Below are positions 1 through 5,078 of a stretch of 6,063 nt of DNA, piece after piece. The notes below the pieces were generated by a model. The model worked only from the letters and a program-made list of their open reading frames with translations. It did no database searches and had not been told where the DNA came from. The stretch is from Anaerolineae bacterium (GTDB taxonomy: Bacteria > Chloroflexota > Anaerolineae > UBA1429): contig SKRJ01000112.1 of NCBI GenBank assembly GCA_007118555.1, forward strand, positions 1-6,063, given 5' to 3'. The translations under genes were made by a program, and so were the position numbers. Each line of letters begins with the position of its first letter. Positions within the stretch are counted from its first letter, which is position 1.

Positions 1-105
1 CTGTATGCCGGACTTGGCTTTCGGGCTTCGCGGACCATGGGGTCCCGACAGGAGATGCGACTTGAGCTTGGGGATATCGCCTCCAAAACCTGTGAGGTTG
101 CCTAG
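1..105 (+). CDS. C-terminal fragment of a possible GNAT-family N-acetyltransferase
   Basis: The first forward frame is open from the window edge for 34 codons and ends at TAG (103-105). The peptide begins LYAGLGFRASRTM and ends in ASKTCEVA. The LYxxLGF(R) stretch is typical of the last helix and strand (motif B region) of GCN5-related acetyltransferases, which move an acetyl group from acetyl-CoA to an amine. The strand-like segment EMRLEL after it fits the family's final beta strand. The acetyl-CoA loop (motif A) would lie upstream, outside the window, so neither substrate nor full length can be judged. The gene converges on the S4-domain gene, and both stops sit in the palindrome CTAG (102-105). 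No terminator with a U tract follows on this strand. The family call rests on one short motif. The frame could also be a chance opening, though the motif and the exact stop-to-stop abutment argue for a real gene end. Confidence 0.5.
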   Translation: MYAGLGFRASRTMGSRQEMRLELGDIASKTCEVA

Positions 106-311
106 TCGGCGTCGTCCATCTCGACGGTGATCTCGTAATCGCCCAGGGTCACAAGGTCGCCTGCTTGCAGCTTTTTGCTGCGGCGCGTCTCTACTTCTCC
201 ATTGAGCAGCACCTCGCCGCTCTGGATCAGGTACTTGGCCTCTCCGCCAGACTTGACGAGGCCGGTCAGTTTCAGGAACTGGTCGAGGCGGATCGTCGGT
301 GTTTCGTCCAT
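102..311 (-). CDS. Small S4-domain RNA-binding protein (YaaA/RlbA-like)
   Basis: This 69-aa protein is essentially one S4 RNA-binding domain. The fold's signature is visible: RLDQFLKLTGLVKSGGEAK (about residues 8-26), then a turn and GEVLLNGEVETRRSKKL (about 32-48) and GDLVTLGDYEITV (about 51-63). The pattern 'FLK..GLV.SGGEAK..I..G.V.LNGE.E.R...KL..GD.V' matches the short stand-alone YaaA (RlbA) and YbcJ proteins, which are thought to bind structured RNA and have been linked to ribosomes. The exact target is not known. The usual family length is about 70 aa, so it is complete. The ATG start is supported by AAGGAG at 316-321 on the minus strand, 4 nt upstream. I see no good promoter in the 97 bp between it and pckG, so it is probably read from pckG transcription passing an intervening hairpin. 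The acidic C-terminal tail (EMDDAD) ends at the CTAG shared with the converging gene. Confidence 0.85.
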   Translation of the reverse strand: MDETPTIRLDQFLKLTGLVKSGGEAKYLIQSGEVLLNGEVETRRSKKLQAGDLVTLGDYEITVEMDDAD

Positions 312-338
312 AGTACTCCTTGTACTCGATCAAACAGT

Positions 339-372
339 ACGCCGATGGATGCTACCGGGCACCCATCGGCGT
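339..372 (-). terminator. Hairpin after pckG, likely weak or partial terminator
   Basis: A perfect 10-bp inverted repeat, ACGCCGATGG (339-348) and CCATCGGCGT (363-372), can extend inward past one A-C mismatch by TGC/GCA (350-352/359-361), leaving a 6-nt loop. Read on the minus strand it lies 36 nt after the pckG stop. It is followed by ACTGTTTG, a poor U tract with only three consecutive U. It could be an intrinsic terminator for pckG, a leaky one that lets some transcription reach the S4 gene, or a 3' stabiliser or processing site. On the plus strand it is followed by GTAGG, so termination in that direction is not expected. Confidence 0.5.
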
Positions 373-408
373 GTAGGCTGGCGTGTCAGGCGAGCGAGAG
401 GGCTCTTG

Positions 409-2199
409 CTAGCCCAGGCGCTCTTGCATAGCCTCGAGCTCCTTGCGGATGCCCTCGGGGAGCCGGTCGCCAAAGCGCTCCATGTACTCGACGATGCCGG
501 GCATCTCGGCCTTCCAGCCTTCAACGTCCACAGTTAGCAGCTCTTCCATTGTCTCGCGCGAGATGTCCAGCCCGGACAGGTCCAGATCATCGATCTCGGG
601 CAGATAGCCGATCGGCGTTTCGCGAGCCCCGACCTTGCCGTCCAACCGCTCGCACATCCACTTGAGGGCGCGCACATTCTCGCCAAAGCCGGGCCACATG
701 AACCGGCCATTCTCATCGCGGCGGAACCAGTTGACGTAAAAGATGCGGGGGGCGTTGTCGCCCAGGGCCTCGCCCATGTCCAGCCAGTGCTGGAAATAGT
801 CACCCATGTTGTACCCGCAAAAAGGCGTCATGGCAAAGGGATCGCGGCGCACCGTGCCCACGGCGCCGATGTTGGCGGCTGTGGTCTCGGAACTGGCCGT
901 GGCACCCACCAGCACGCCATGCTCCCAGTCAAAGCCCTCAAACAGGAGCGGTACGAGCTGGGTGCGGCGCCCACCAAAGACAAAGATGTCGATGGGAATG
1001 CCCGCAGGATCCTCCCAGTCGGGGGCGATGATGGGGCACTGGGCGGCCGGCGTGGTAAAGCGCGCGTTCGGATGCGCCGCTGGCGTGCTCGACTCGGGCG
1101 TCCAATCCTTGCCGGTCCAGTCGATCAGATGATCGGGCGGCGGGTTGTCATCGATCCCTTCCCACCACACGTCGCCGTCATCGGTCAGGGCGCAGTTGGT
1201 AAAGATGCTGTTCTCTTTGATGGTCTCCATGGCCATCGGGTTCGAGTCATAGGAGGTGCCGGGGGCCACACCGAAAAAGCCCGACTCGGGGTTGATGGCG
1301 TTCAGACGGCCCTCGGGGCCGATCTTCATCCAGGCGATATCGTCGCCGATGGTCTCGGCCTCCCAGCCCTCGATGGTGGGCTGCACCATGGCCAGGTTGG
1401 TCTTGCCGCTGGCCGACGGAAAGGCGGCGGCGATGTGGTACTGCTTGCCCTCGGGGCTCTTGAGCCGGAGGATCAGCATATGCTCGGCCATCCAGCCCTC
1501 ACGCTTGGCCTGCACCGAGGCGATGCGTACCGCAAAGCACTTTTTGCCCAGTAGGGCGTTGCCGCCATAGCCCGACCCGTAGGACCAGATCAGGTTCTCT
1601 TCGGGAAAGTGTGCAATGTACTTTTGCTCGATGGGGGCGCAGGGCCAGACCACGTCCTCTTCGCCCTCTTGCAGCGGGGCGCCCAGCGAGTGCAGGCAGG
1701 GCGTGAACTCGCCATCGGTGCCCAGCTCTTCGATGACCTTGGCGCCGACGCGGGTCATGATGTGCATGTTGCACACCACATAGGGGCTATCGGTGAGCTC
1801 GATACCGATCTTGGAGATGGGCGACCCGATAGGGCCCATGGAGAAGGGAATCACGTACATCGTGCGGCCCTTCATGCAGCCGGTATAGAGCTCGGTCATG
1901 AGGGGCTTGAGTTCGTCCGGCGAGATCCAGTTGTTCGTGGGGCCCGCGTCTTCGCGATTGGTGGTGCTGATGTAGGTGCGGTCCTCTACGCGTGCTACGT
2001 CGCTGGGATCGGAGCGGAAGAGAAAGCTGTTGGGGCGTTTGGCAAGGGGGGTGGCAGCGCCCGAGGCCACCATCTCGGCCATGTAATGATCGTACTCTTC
2101 CTGGGTTCCGTCGCACCAGTAGATGTCGTCGGGCTGGCACATTTCGGCCACCTCGCGCACCCACTGCTTCAGGCCCTCGTGCTTTACCTCGTAAGACAT
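409..2199 (-). CDS. pckG: Phosphoenolpyruvate carboxykinase (GTP)
   Basis: The enzyme converts oxaloacetate plus GTP to phosphoenolpyruvate, CO2 and GDP in the cytosol. This is the entry step of gluconeogenesis and, in reverse, an anaplerotic CO2 fixation. With the ATG at 2199 the product is 596 aa, normal for the GTP class. Visible landmarks: R70 in DVARVED (substrate arginine, human R87); [14 protein letters not shown] with K220; AEHMLI with H240; the P-loop FPSASGKTN (260-268, K266); and GDDIAWM with D286/D287. K220, H240 and D287 keep a constant offset of 24 from the human Mn ligands K244, H264 and D311. Further on are VFGGRR, the lid region [16 protein letters not shown] and [19 protein letters not shown]. 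The P-loop has Ser264 where most family members have a hyper-reactive Cys (human C288). AAGGGAG lies 5 nt before the chosen start. The frame stays open 92 codons further upstream, but that part does not resemble the family. Transcription seems to start near 2441 behind a structured leader. Confidence 0.97.
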   Translation of the reverse strand: MSYEVKHEGLKQWVREVAEMCQPDDIYWCDGTQEEYDHYMAEMVASGAATPLAKRPNSFLFRSDPSDVARVEDRTYISTTNREDAGPTNNWISPDELKPLMTELYTGCMKGRTMYVIPFSMGPIGSPISKIGIELTDSPYVVCNMHIMTRVGAKVIEELGTDGEFTPCLHSLGAPLQEGEEDVVWPCAPIEQKYIAHFPEENLIWSYGSGYGGNALLGKKCFAVRIASVQAKREGWMAEHMLILRLKSPEGKQYHIAAAFPSASGKTNLAMVQPTIEGWEAETIGDDIAWMKIGPEGRLNAINPESGFFGVAPGTSYDSNPMAMETIKENSIFTNCALTDDGDVWWEGIDDNPPPDHLIDWTGKDWTPESSTPAAHPNARFTTPAAQCPIIAPDWEDPAGIPIDIFVFGGRRTQLVPLLFEGFDWEHGVLVGATASSETTAANIGAVGTVRRDPFAMTPFCGYNMGDYFQHWLDMGEALGDNAPRIFYVNWFRRDENGRFMWPGFGENVRALKWMCERLDGKVGARETPIGYLPEIDDLDLSGLDISRETMEELLTVDVEGWKAEMPGIVEYMERFGDRLPEGIRKELEAMQERLG

Positions 2200-2253
2200 G
2201 GACACTCCCTTCTGAAAGATACGCTTGGACGATATCGAGCACGCCAACTGCAG

Positions 2254-2300
2254 AAAAAAGCCGGTGCTCTGCCGGCCACAAGCCGCGCTGAGAACACCGG
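2254..2300 (-). terminator. Intrinsic terminator inside the pckG leader (attenuator)
   Basis: Read on the minus strand, CCGGTGTTCT (2300-2291) pairs with AGAGCACCGG (2270-2261) over ten positions with one G-U wobble. The enclosed segment adds GC/GC and CGGC/GCCG pairs around the loop TTGTG. The stem is followed at once by C and six T (2259-2254). This is a textbook Rho-independent terminator. It lies between the pckG promoter and the start codon, about 55 nt before the ATG, so it must be bypassed for pckG to be expressed from that promoter. The plus strand lacks a U tract after the repeat, so it works only toward pckG. Confidence 0.75.
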
Positions 2301-2308
2301 TGTTTCTC
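2290..2308 (-). promoter_or_regulatory. Alternative (anti-terminator) hairpin or palindromic operator
   Basis: In the minus-strand RNA, GAGAAACA (2308-2301) pairs with TGTTCTC (2296-2290) as 7 bp with one bulged A around a CCGG loop. The 3' arm uses bases 2291-2296, which also belong to the 5' arm of the leader terminator, so the two structures exclude each other. At the DNA level the core AACACCGGTGTT (2293-2304) is a perfect 12-bp palindrome, so a dimeric DNA-binding protein could use the same site as an operator. Sequence alone does not decide between the two readings. Confidence 0.45.
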
Positions 2309-2447
2309 CATCCAGGGGCTCTGCATGTCGCAGCCACCTGGCCTCGCCTGCAAACAATGCAAGCTGAATATGGAACGTCTCGACGCAATGGACCCTGCAT
2401 AAACGGGTCAACGTCAAGGTCCATTTGCACCTCATACGTCGGAAGAG

Positions 2448-2475
2448 ATAATACTGGAAATCGGCGGGGCGTCAA
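2448..2475 (-). promoter_or_regulatory. Sigma-70-type promoter for pckG
   Basis: On the minus strand the -35 box TTGACG (2475-2470) is separated by 16 bp from the -10 box TATTAT (2453-2448); both are one base from consensus. Transcription would start near 2441, giving a leader of about 240 nt before the pckG ATG. It is the best-matching promoter in this direction in the divergent region. Confidence 0.7.
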
Positions 2476-2579
2476 CTCGCCGATGCATTACGGGGAGGTG
2501 CTTTTGTGCTGCCAGCGGCCACGCTACGCGGGCTGTACAGAGCCGGCTATGACGTAAAAGACGCCTTATTGGGGCTTAT
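2476..2579. promoter_or_regulatory. Shared upstream region between divergent pckG and fusA promoters, with short direct repeats
   Basis: These 104 bp separate the -35 boxes of the two divergent promoters, so a regulator bound here could act on both. TGACGTA occurs at 2550-2556 and again at 2581-2587, 31 bp apart (three helical turns), the second copy overlapping the fusA -35 box. CTTATT occurs at 2565-2570 and 2575-2580, exactly 10 bp apart. The palindrome CTGTACAG lies at 2533-2540. Such phasing is common in regulator sites, but these words are short and could be chance. No gene is seen here. Confidence 0.3.
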
Positions 2580-2608
2580 TTGACGTATCACGCTATAGGC
2601 TCTATACT
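2580..2608 (+). promoter_or_regulatory. Sigma-70-type promoter for fusA
   Basis: The -35 box TTGACG (2580-2585), a 17-bp spacer and the -10 box TATACT (2603-2608) are near consensus and optimally spaced. The start would be near 2615, leaving a leader of about 220 nt before the fusA ATG. A strong, independent promoter is expected for an abundant translation factor. Confidence 0.75.
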
Positions 2609-2614
2609 ATACGT

Positions 2615-2836
2615 TTGTACACATCAACAACAAATGGCCCTGAATGGCTAGGGTGAATCGAGGGGCTCCCTTTTAGTACTGGGGAGCAGCGGGCGAGGGG
2701 TGGCAATGTAGGGACAACCCGCCGCCGTGGCGAGGGGTGCCCGTGCGTGGCCACCTTTTGTTATGCCCGATTGCTATGCCCGAGCTTCACGCCCCGGTCT
2801 CCCACCGAGTGCATCGTTTCTGTCTGGAGCAATAGG
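2615..2836 (+). promoter_or_regulatory. Long structured 5' leader of fusA
   Basis: The roughly 220 nt between the fusA promoter and its ATG contain no gene I can support but are rich in inverted repeats. GCTCCC (2665-2670) pairs with GGGAGC (2682-2687). CGCC pairs with GGCG around GCCGT (2720-2732). GGTGGC (2699-2704) can pair with GCCACC (2750-2755), competing with the local hairpin at 2736-2755. A 9-bp direct repeat TATGCCCGA occurs at 2762-2770 and 2775-2783. The ribosome site is GGAG (2826-2829), 7 nt before the ATG. The length and competing stems suggest control in the leader; no known ribosomal-protein or riboswitch motif is recognised. Confidence 0.4.
2736..2764 (+). terminator. Terminator-like hairpin in the fusA leader
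   Basis: GGTGCC (2736-2741) pairs with GGCCACC (2749-2755) with one bulged C around a 7-nt loop, followed by TTTTGTTAT (2756-2764). The stem is short, so termination would be partial. The 3' arm can instead pair with 2699-2704, which would dissolve this hairpin. It may be an attenuator or simply part of leader structure. Confidence 0.35.
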
Positions 2837-4903
2837 ATGAAAAAGCTAGATCTAACCAAGCTACGGAATATCGGCATCATCGCGCATATCGATGCCGGCA
2901 AGACGACGACGACCGAGCGAATCCTGTTCCACACGGGCACGATTCACCGCTCGGGCAACGTCGATGAAGGTACTACGGTCACCGACTTTATGCCGCAGGA
3001 GCGCGAGCGTGGCATCACGATCCAGTCGGCGGCTATCAGCGCCGAGTGGAGAGAGCATCAGATCAACATCATCGATACGCCCGGCCACATCGATTTTACC
3101 TCCGAGGTACAGCGCGCTCTGCGTGTGCTGGATGGTGGCGTGGTGGCGTTCGATGGCGTCGCCGGCGTCGAGCCCCAGTCAGAGACGGTGTGGCGGCAGG
3201 CGGACCGCTATAACGTGCCTCGCATCGCCTTTATCAACAAGATGGATCGTACCGGTGCCGATATGGATCGCGCTGTGGAGATGATTCGCGAGCGCCTGGG
3301 CGCGCATCCTGTGGTGATCCAGATGCCGATTGGGCGCGAGGAGGGCTTTCGCGGCATGGTCGATCTGATCACCATGCGGGCGTTGTTCTTTGACAGGGAA
3401 GGCACGATGAGCGTCGAGCCGATTCCGGCAGAACTGCGCGATGAGGCCAAGGCCCGACGCGAGCGCATGATCGAATCGCTGGCCGACGTACATGACGAGA
3501 TCACCATCCTGTATCTGGATGGTGAGGAGATTGACGCGGAGACTCTGCAGGGTGCGCTGCGCGAGGCTACCTGCGCCGGCCGTACCGTGCCGGTGCTGTG
3601 TGGCTCGTCGCTGCGCCATGTGGGCGTGGTCGCGCTGCTGGATGCCGTCATCGACTATTTGCCATCGCCTCTCGATGTCGAGCCGATGCGCGGGCGCTCA
3701 CCGCTGGATGGCGAGGAGATCGTCTGTCAGCCTGATGACACCGAGCCCGTGGCCGCGCTCGTGTTCAAGGTCATGACGGATCCCTATGTGGGCAAGCTCT
3801 CGTTCTTCCGCGTCTATTCCGGCGTGATGGCCCGAGGCGAGACCGTGATGAACGCCAACACCGGTGAGACGGCTCGCATCGGACGCCTGGTGCGTATGCA
3901 TGCCGATCGGCGCGAAGAGGTGGACGAGATCGTCGCCGGAGATATCGGCGCCGTGCTGGGGTTCAAGCCCGCCAAGACCGGTGAGACGTTGGCTTCGCAG
4001 GAGCGGCCCGTGATGTTGGAGGAGATCTCTTTCCCGACGCCGGTGATCGAGTTGTCGGTAAGCGCCGCCAACAAGGCGGCCGATGAGAAGCTGGGCCTAG
4101 CTCTGCAGCGCCTGCTGGAGGAGGATCCCTCGCTCACCACCCGCTATGACGAACAGACCAGCGAGACCGTGCTGGCCGGCATGGGCGAGCTGCACCTCGA
4201 GGTGATCGTGGATCGGCTGCGACGCGAGTTTGGTGTCGAAGTGGTCGTGGGCGCCCCCAAGGTCGCCTACTGCGAGACCATCACGCGGCCGGCAGCCGCC
4301 ATCGGGCGACTGGTCAAGCAGTCGGGTGGTCGTGGCCAGTATGCTGTGGTCGAGATCGAGATCGAGCCCTTGGAGTCGGGGGCCGGGTTCACGTTCGAGA
4401 ACGCCATCGTGGGTGGCGCCATTCCGCGCGAATACATCACCTCGGTGGAAAAGGGCATGCGCGATTCCCTCCGCGAGGGCCCGTATGCCAAGCAGCCGCT
4501 GGTGGATGTGGCTGTGCGCCTGGTTGATGGCAAGCACCACGAGGTGGACTCGTCGGATCGGGCTTTTTACCAGGCGGGCTCGCTTGCTCTGCGTGAGGCC
4601 GTAATGCGCGGGCACCCGGTGCTCATGGAGCCGATGATGAAGGTCGAGGTGACCGCGCCGCAGGATTACACCGGCGACGTGATCGGCGATCTGAGCTCGC
4701 GCGCCGCCCTGATCAGCGGCATCGAGCCGCGCAGCGCCGGCGCCCAGGCCATTGTCGCCCAAGTGCCGCTGGCCAACATGTTTGGCTATGCCACCAGCCT
4801 GCGCTCGGCGACCCAGGGCCGCGGTAACTTTACCATGGAGTTCTCGCACTATCAGCGCGTCAGCGAAGAGGTGGCCAAGGAGGTCATCTCGCGGGTCGCC
4901 TAG
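2837..4903 (+). CDS. fusA: Elongation factor G (translational GTPase)
   Basis: EF-G is a cytosolic GTPase that drives translocation of tRNA and mRNA on the ribosome and, with RRF, helps recycle ribosomes. The 688-aa product has the family's five domains and length. The G domain shows AHIDAGKT (16-23), switch I ending RERGITI, DTPGH (80-84, catalytic H84), NKMD (134-137) and GSS (256-258). Domains II and III lie at about 290-470. Domain IV holds the KQSGGRGQY loop (K494 on) and HEVDSSD with H568, equivalent to E. coli H583 at the decoding-centre tip. Domain V ends with [16 protein letters not shown]. The ATG at 2837 has GGAG 7 nt upstream and gives the standard N-terminus ([17 protein letters not shown]); an in-frame GTG 30 codons upstream would add unrelated sequence. 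The gene stands alone, not beside rpsL, rpsG and tuf. Its switch I ([11 protein letters not shown]) differs from the usual G-A-ATMDWM-QE form and recalls EF-G2-type paralogues, so it may not be the only EF-G. The translation-factor family is certain; the subtype is not. Confidence 0.95.
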   Translation: MKKLDLTKLRNIGIIAHIDAGKTTTTERILFHTGTIHRSGNVDEGTTVTDFMPQERERGITIQSAAISAEWREHQINIIDTPGHIDFTSEVQRALRVLDGGVVAFDGVAGVEPQSETVWRQADRYNVPRIAFINKMDRTGADMDRAVEMIRERLGAHPVVIQMPIGREEGFRGMVDLITMRALFFDREGTMSVEPIPAELRDEAKARRERMIESLADVHDEITILYLDGEEIDAETLQGALREATCAGRTVPVLCGSSLRHVGVVALLDAVIDYLPSPLDVEPMRGRSPLDGEEIVCQPDDTEPVAALVFKVMTDPYVGKLSFFRVYSGVMARGETVMNANTGETARIGRLVRMHADRREEVDEIVAGDIGAVLGFKPAKTGETLASQERPVMLEEISFPTPVIELSVSAANKAADEKLGLALQRLLEEDPSLTTRYDEQTSETVLAGMGELHLEVIVDRLRREFGVEVVVGAPKVAYCETITRPAAAIGRLVKQSGGRGQYAVVEIEIEPLESGAGFTFENAIVGGAIPREYITSVEKGMRDSLREGPYAKQPLVDVAVRLVDGKHHEVDSSDRAFYQAGSLALREAVMRGHPVLMEPMMKVEVTAPQDYTGDVIGDLSSRAALISGIEPRSAGAQAIVAQVPLANMFGYATSLRSATQGRGNFTMEFSHYQRVSEEVAKEVISRVA

Positions 4904-4930
4904 CGGCGATAGACCGCATCGTGATTCAGG

Positions 4931-4958
4931 GGGAGCGTCCAAGAGGGCGCTCCCTTTT
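4931..4958 (+). terminator. Strong intrinsic terminator of fusA
   Basis: GGGAGCG (4931-4937) and CGCTCCC (4948-4954) form a perfect 7-bp stem extended inward by TCC/GGG (one wobble) to a 4-nt AAGA loop, followed by TTTT (4955-4958). It starts 28 bp after the fusA stop and separates fusA from dinB, which has its own promoter. Confidence 0.88.
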
Positions 4959-4963
4959 GCGTG

Positions 4964-5013
4964 TGCCACATGGCCCAGATGCCGCAAGCCGGTACGCCAC
5001 CACTGCCACATGG
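4964..5013 (+). repeat. 10-bp direct repeat upstream of dinB
   Basis: TGCCACATGG occurs at 4964-4973 and 5004-5013, exactly 40 bp apart, close to four helical turns. The second copy covers the likely -35 region of the dinB promoter. This could be a pair of regulator sites, or chance in a short GC-rich gap. Confidence 0.35.
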
Positions 5014-5029
5014 GACCCTGTGCTATAAT
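5003..5029 (+). promoter_or_regulatory. Extended -10 promoter for dinB
   Basis: TGCTATAAT (5021-5029) is a perfect extended -10 element (TGn plus consensus TATAAT). The best -35 match is CTGCCA (5003-5008) at a short 15-bp spacing, which is weak, as is usual for extended -10 promoters. The start would be near 5036, about 43 nt before the dinB ATG. Confidence 0.7.
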
Positions 5030-5040
5030 GTGCGCACAGG
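5017..5040. promoter_or_regulatory. Inverted repeat framing the dinB -10 box, candidate operator
   Basis: CCTGTGC (5017-5023) and GCACAGG (5034-5040) form a perfect 7-bp inverted repeat separated by 10 bp that contain the -10 box. A dimeric repressor bound here would block RNA polymerase. It is not the Gram-positive LexA box (GAAC-N4-GTTC) or the E. coli type (CTGT-N8-ACAG), although dinB genes are often SOS-controlled. Identity of the binder is unknown. Confidence 0.5.
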
Positions 5041-5078
5041 CTGACCCGCATCCGGATTGCGCGCAGGGAGACGAGAGC

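Larger units (their letters stand above)
2200..2441 (-). promoter_or_regulatory. pckG 5' leader RNA, candidate transcription attenuator or riboswitch
   Basis: A promoter at 2448-2475 would give a leader of about 240 nt. In transcript order it holds three elements. Hairpin A pairs 2418-2425 (AATGGACC in the RNA) with 2387-2394 over a 23-nt loop, and part of it can instead form a smaller stem, GACCC (2391-2395) with GGGTC (2405-2409). Hairpin B (2312-2341) has outer CCAGG/CCTGG and inner GGC/GCC and TGC/GCA stems with short bulges and a 5-nt loop. Last is an intrinsic terminator (2254-2300) overlapping an alternative hairpin (2290-2308). Two structured modules followed by a terminator and an anti-terminator is the standard layout of riboswitches and attenuators. 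I do not recognise the conserved core of any known class. What is seen is sequence complementarity; folding, ligand and regulation are inferred. Confidence 0.55.

Noticed and set aside
32..45. GGACC-ATGG-GGTCC hairpin as a terminator for the S4 gene
   Set aside because: Only 5 bp, no U tract in either direction, and it lies inside the likely coding frame of the convergent gene.
393..410. Imperfect inverted repeat AGCGAGAG/CTCTTGCT at the end of pckG
   Set aside because: The full pairing leaves a 2-nt loop and has a mismatch on the transcribed strand; it overlaps the stop codon and is not a credible terminator.
787..1554. 255-codon open frame on the plus strand across pckG
   Set aside because: It is antisense to clear PEPCK motifs; Gly/His/Arg-rich composition typical of the shadow frame of a high-GC gene.
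2200..2475. Longest possible pckG start (TTG at 2475), giving a 688-aa protein
   Set aside because: The TTG is the promoter's own -35 box, so it lies upstream of the likely transcript start. The extra residues do not resemble PEPCK, and ATG 2199 has a good ribosome site and gives normal family length.
2533..2540. CTGTACAG as an SOS (LexA) box
   Set aside because: An E. coli-type box needs CTGT and ACAG separated by 8 bases; here they abut, and the neighbouring genes are not repair genes.
2747..2836. Upstream GTG start for EF-G, 30 codons longer
   Set aside because: The extension is unlike EF-G N-termini and the GTG lies in the loop of a hairpin. ATG 2837 has GGAG at proper distance and gives the standard N-terminus.
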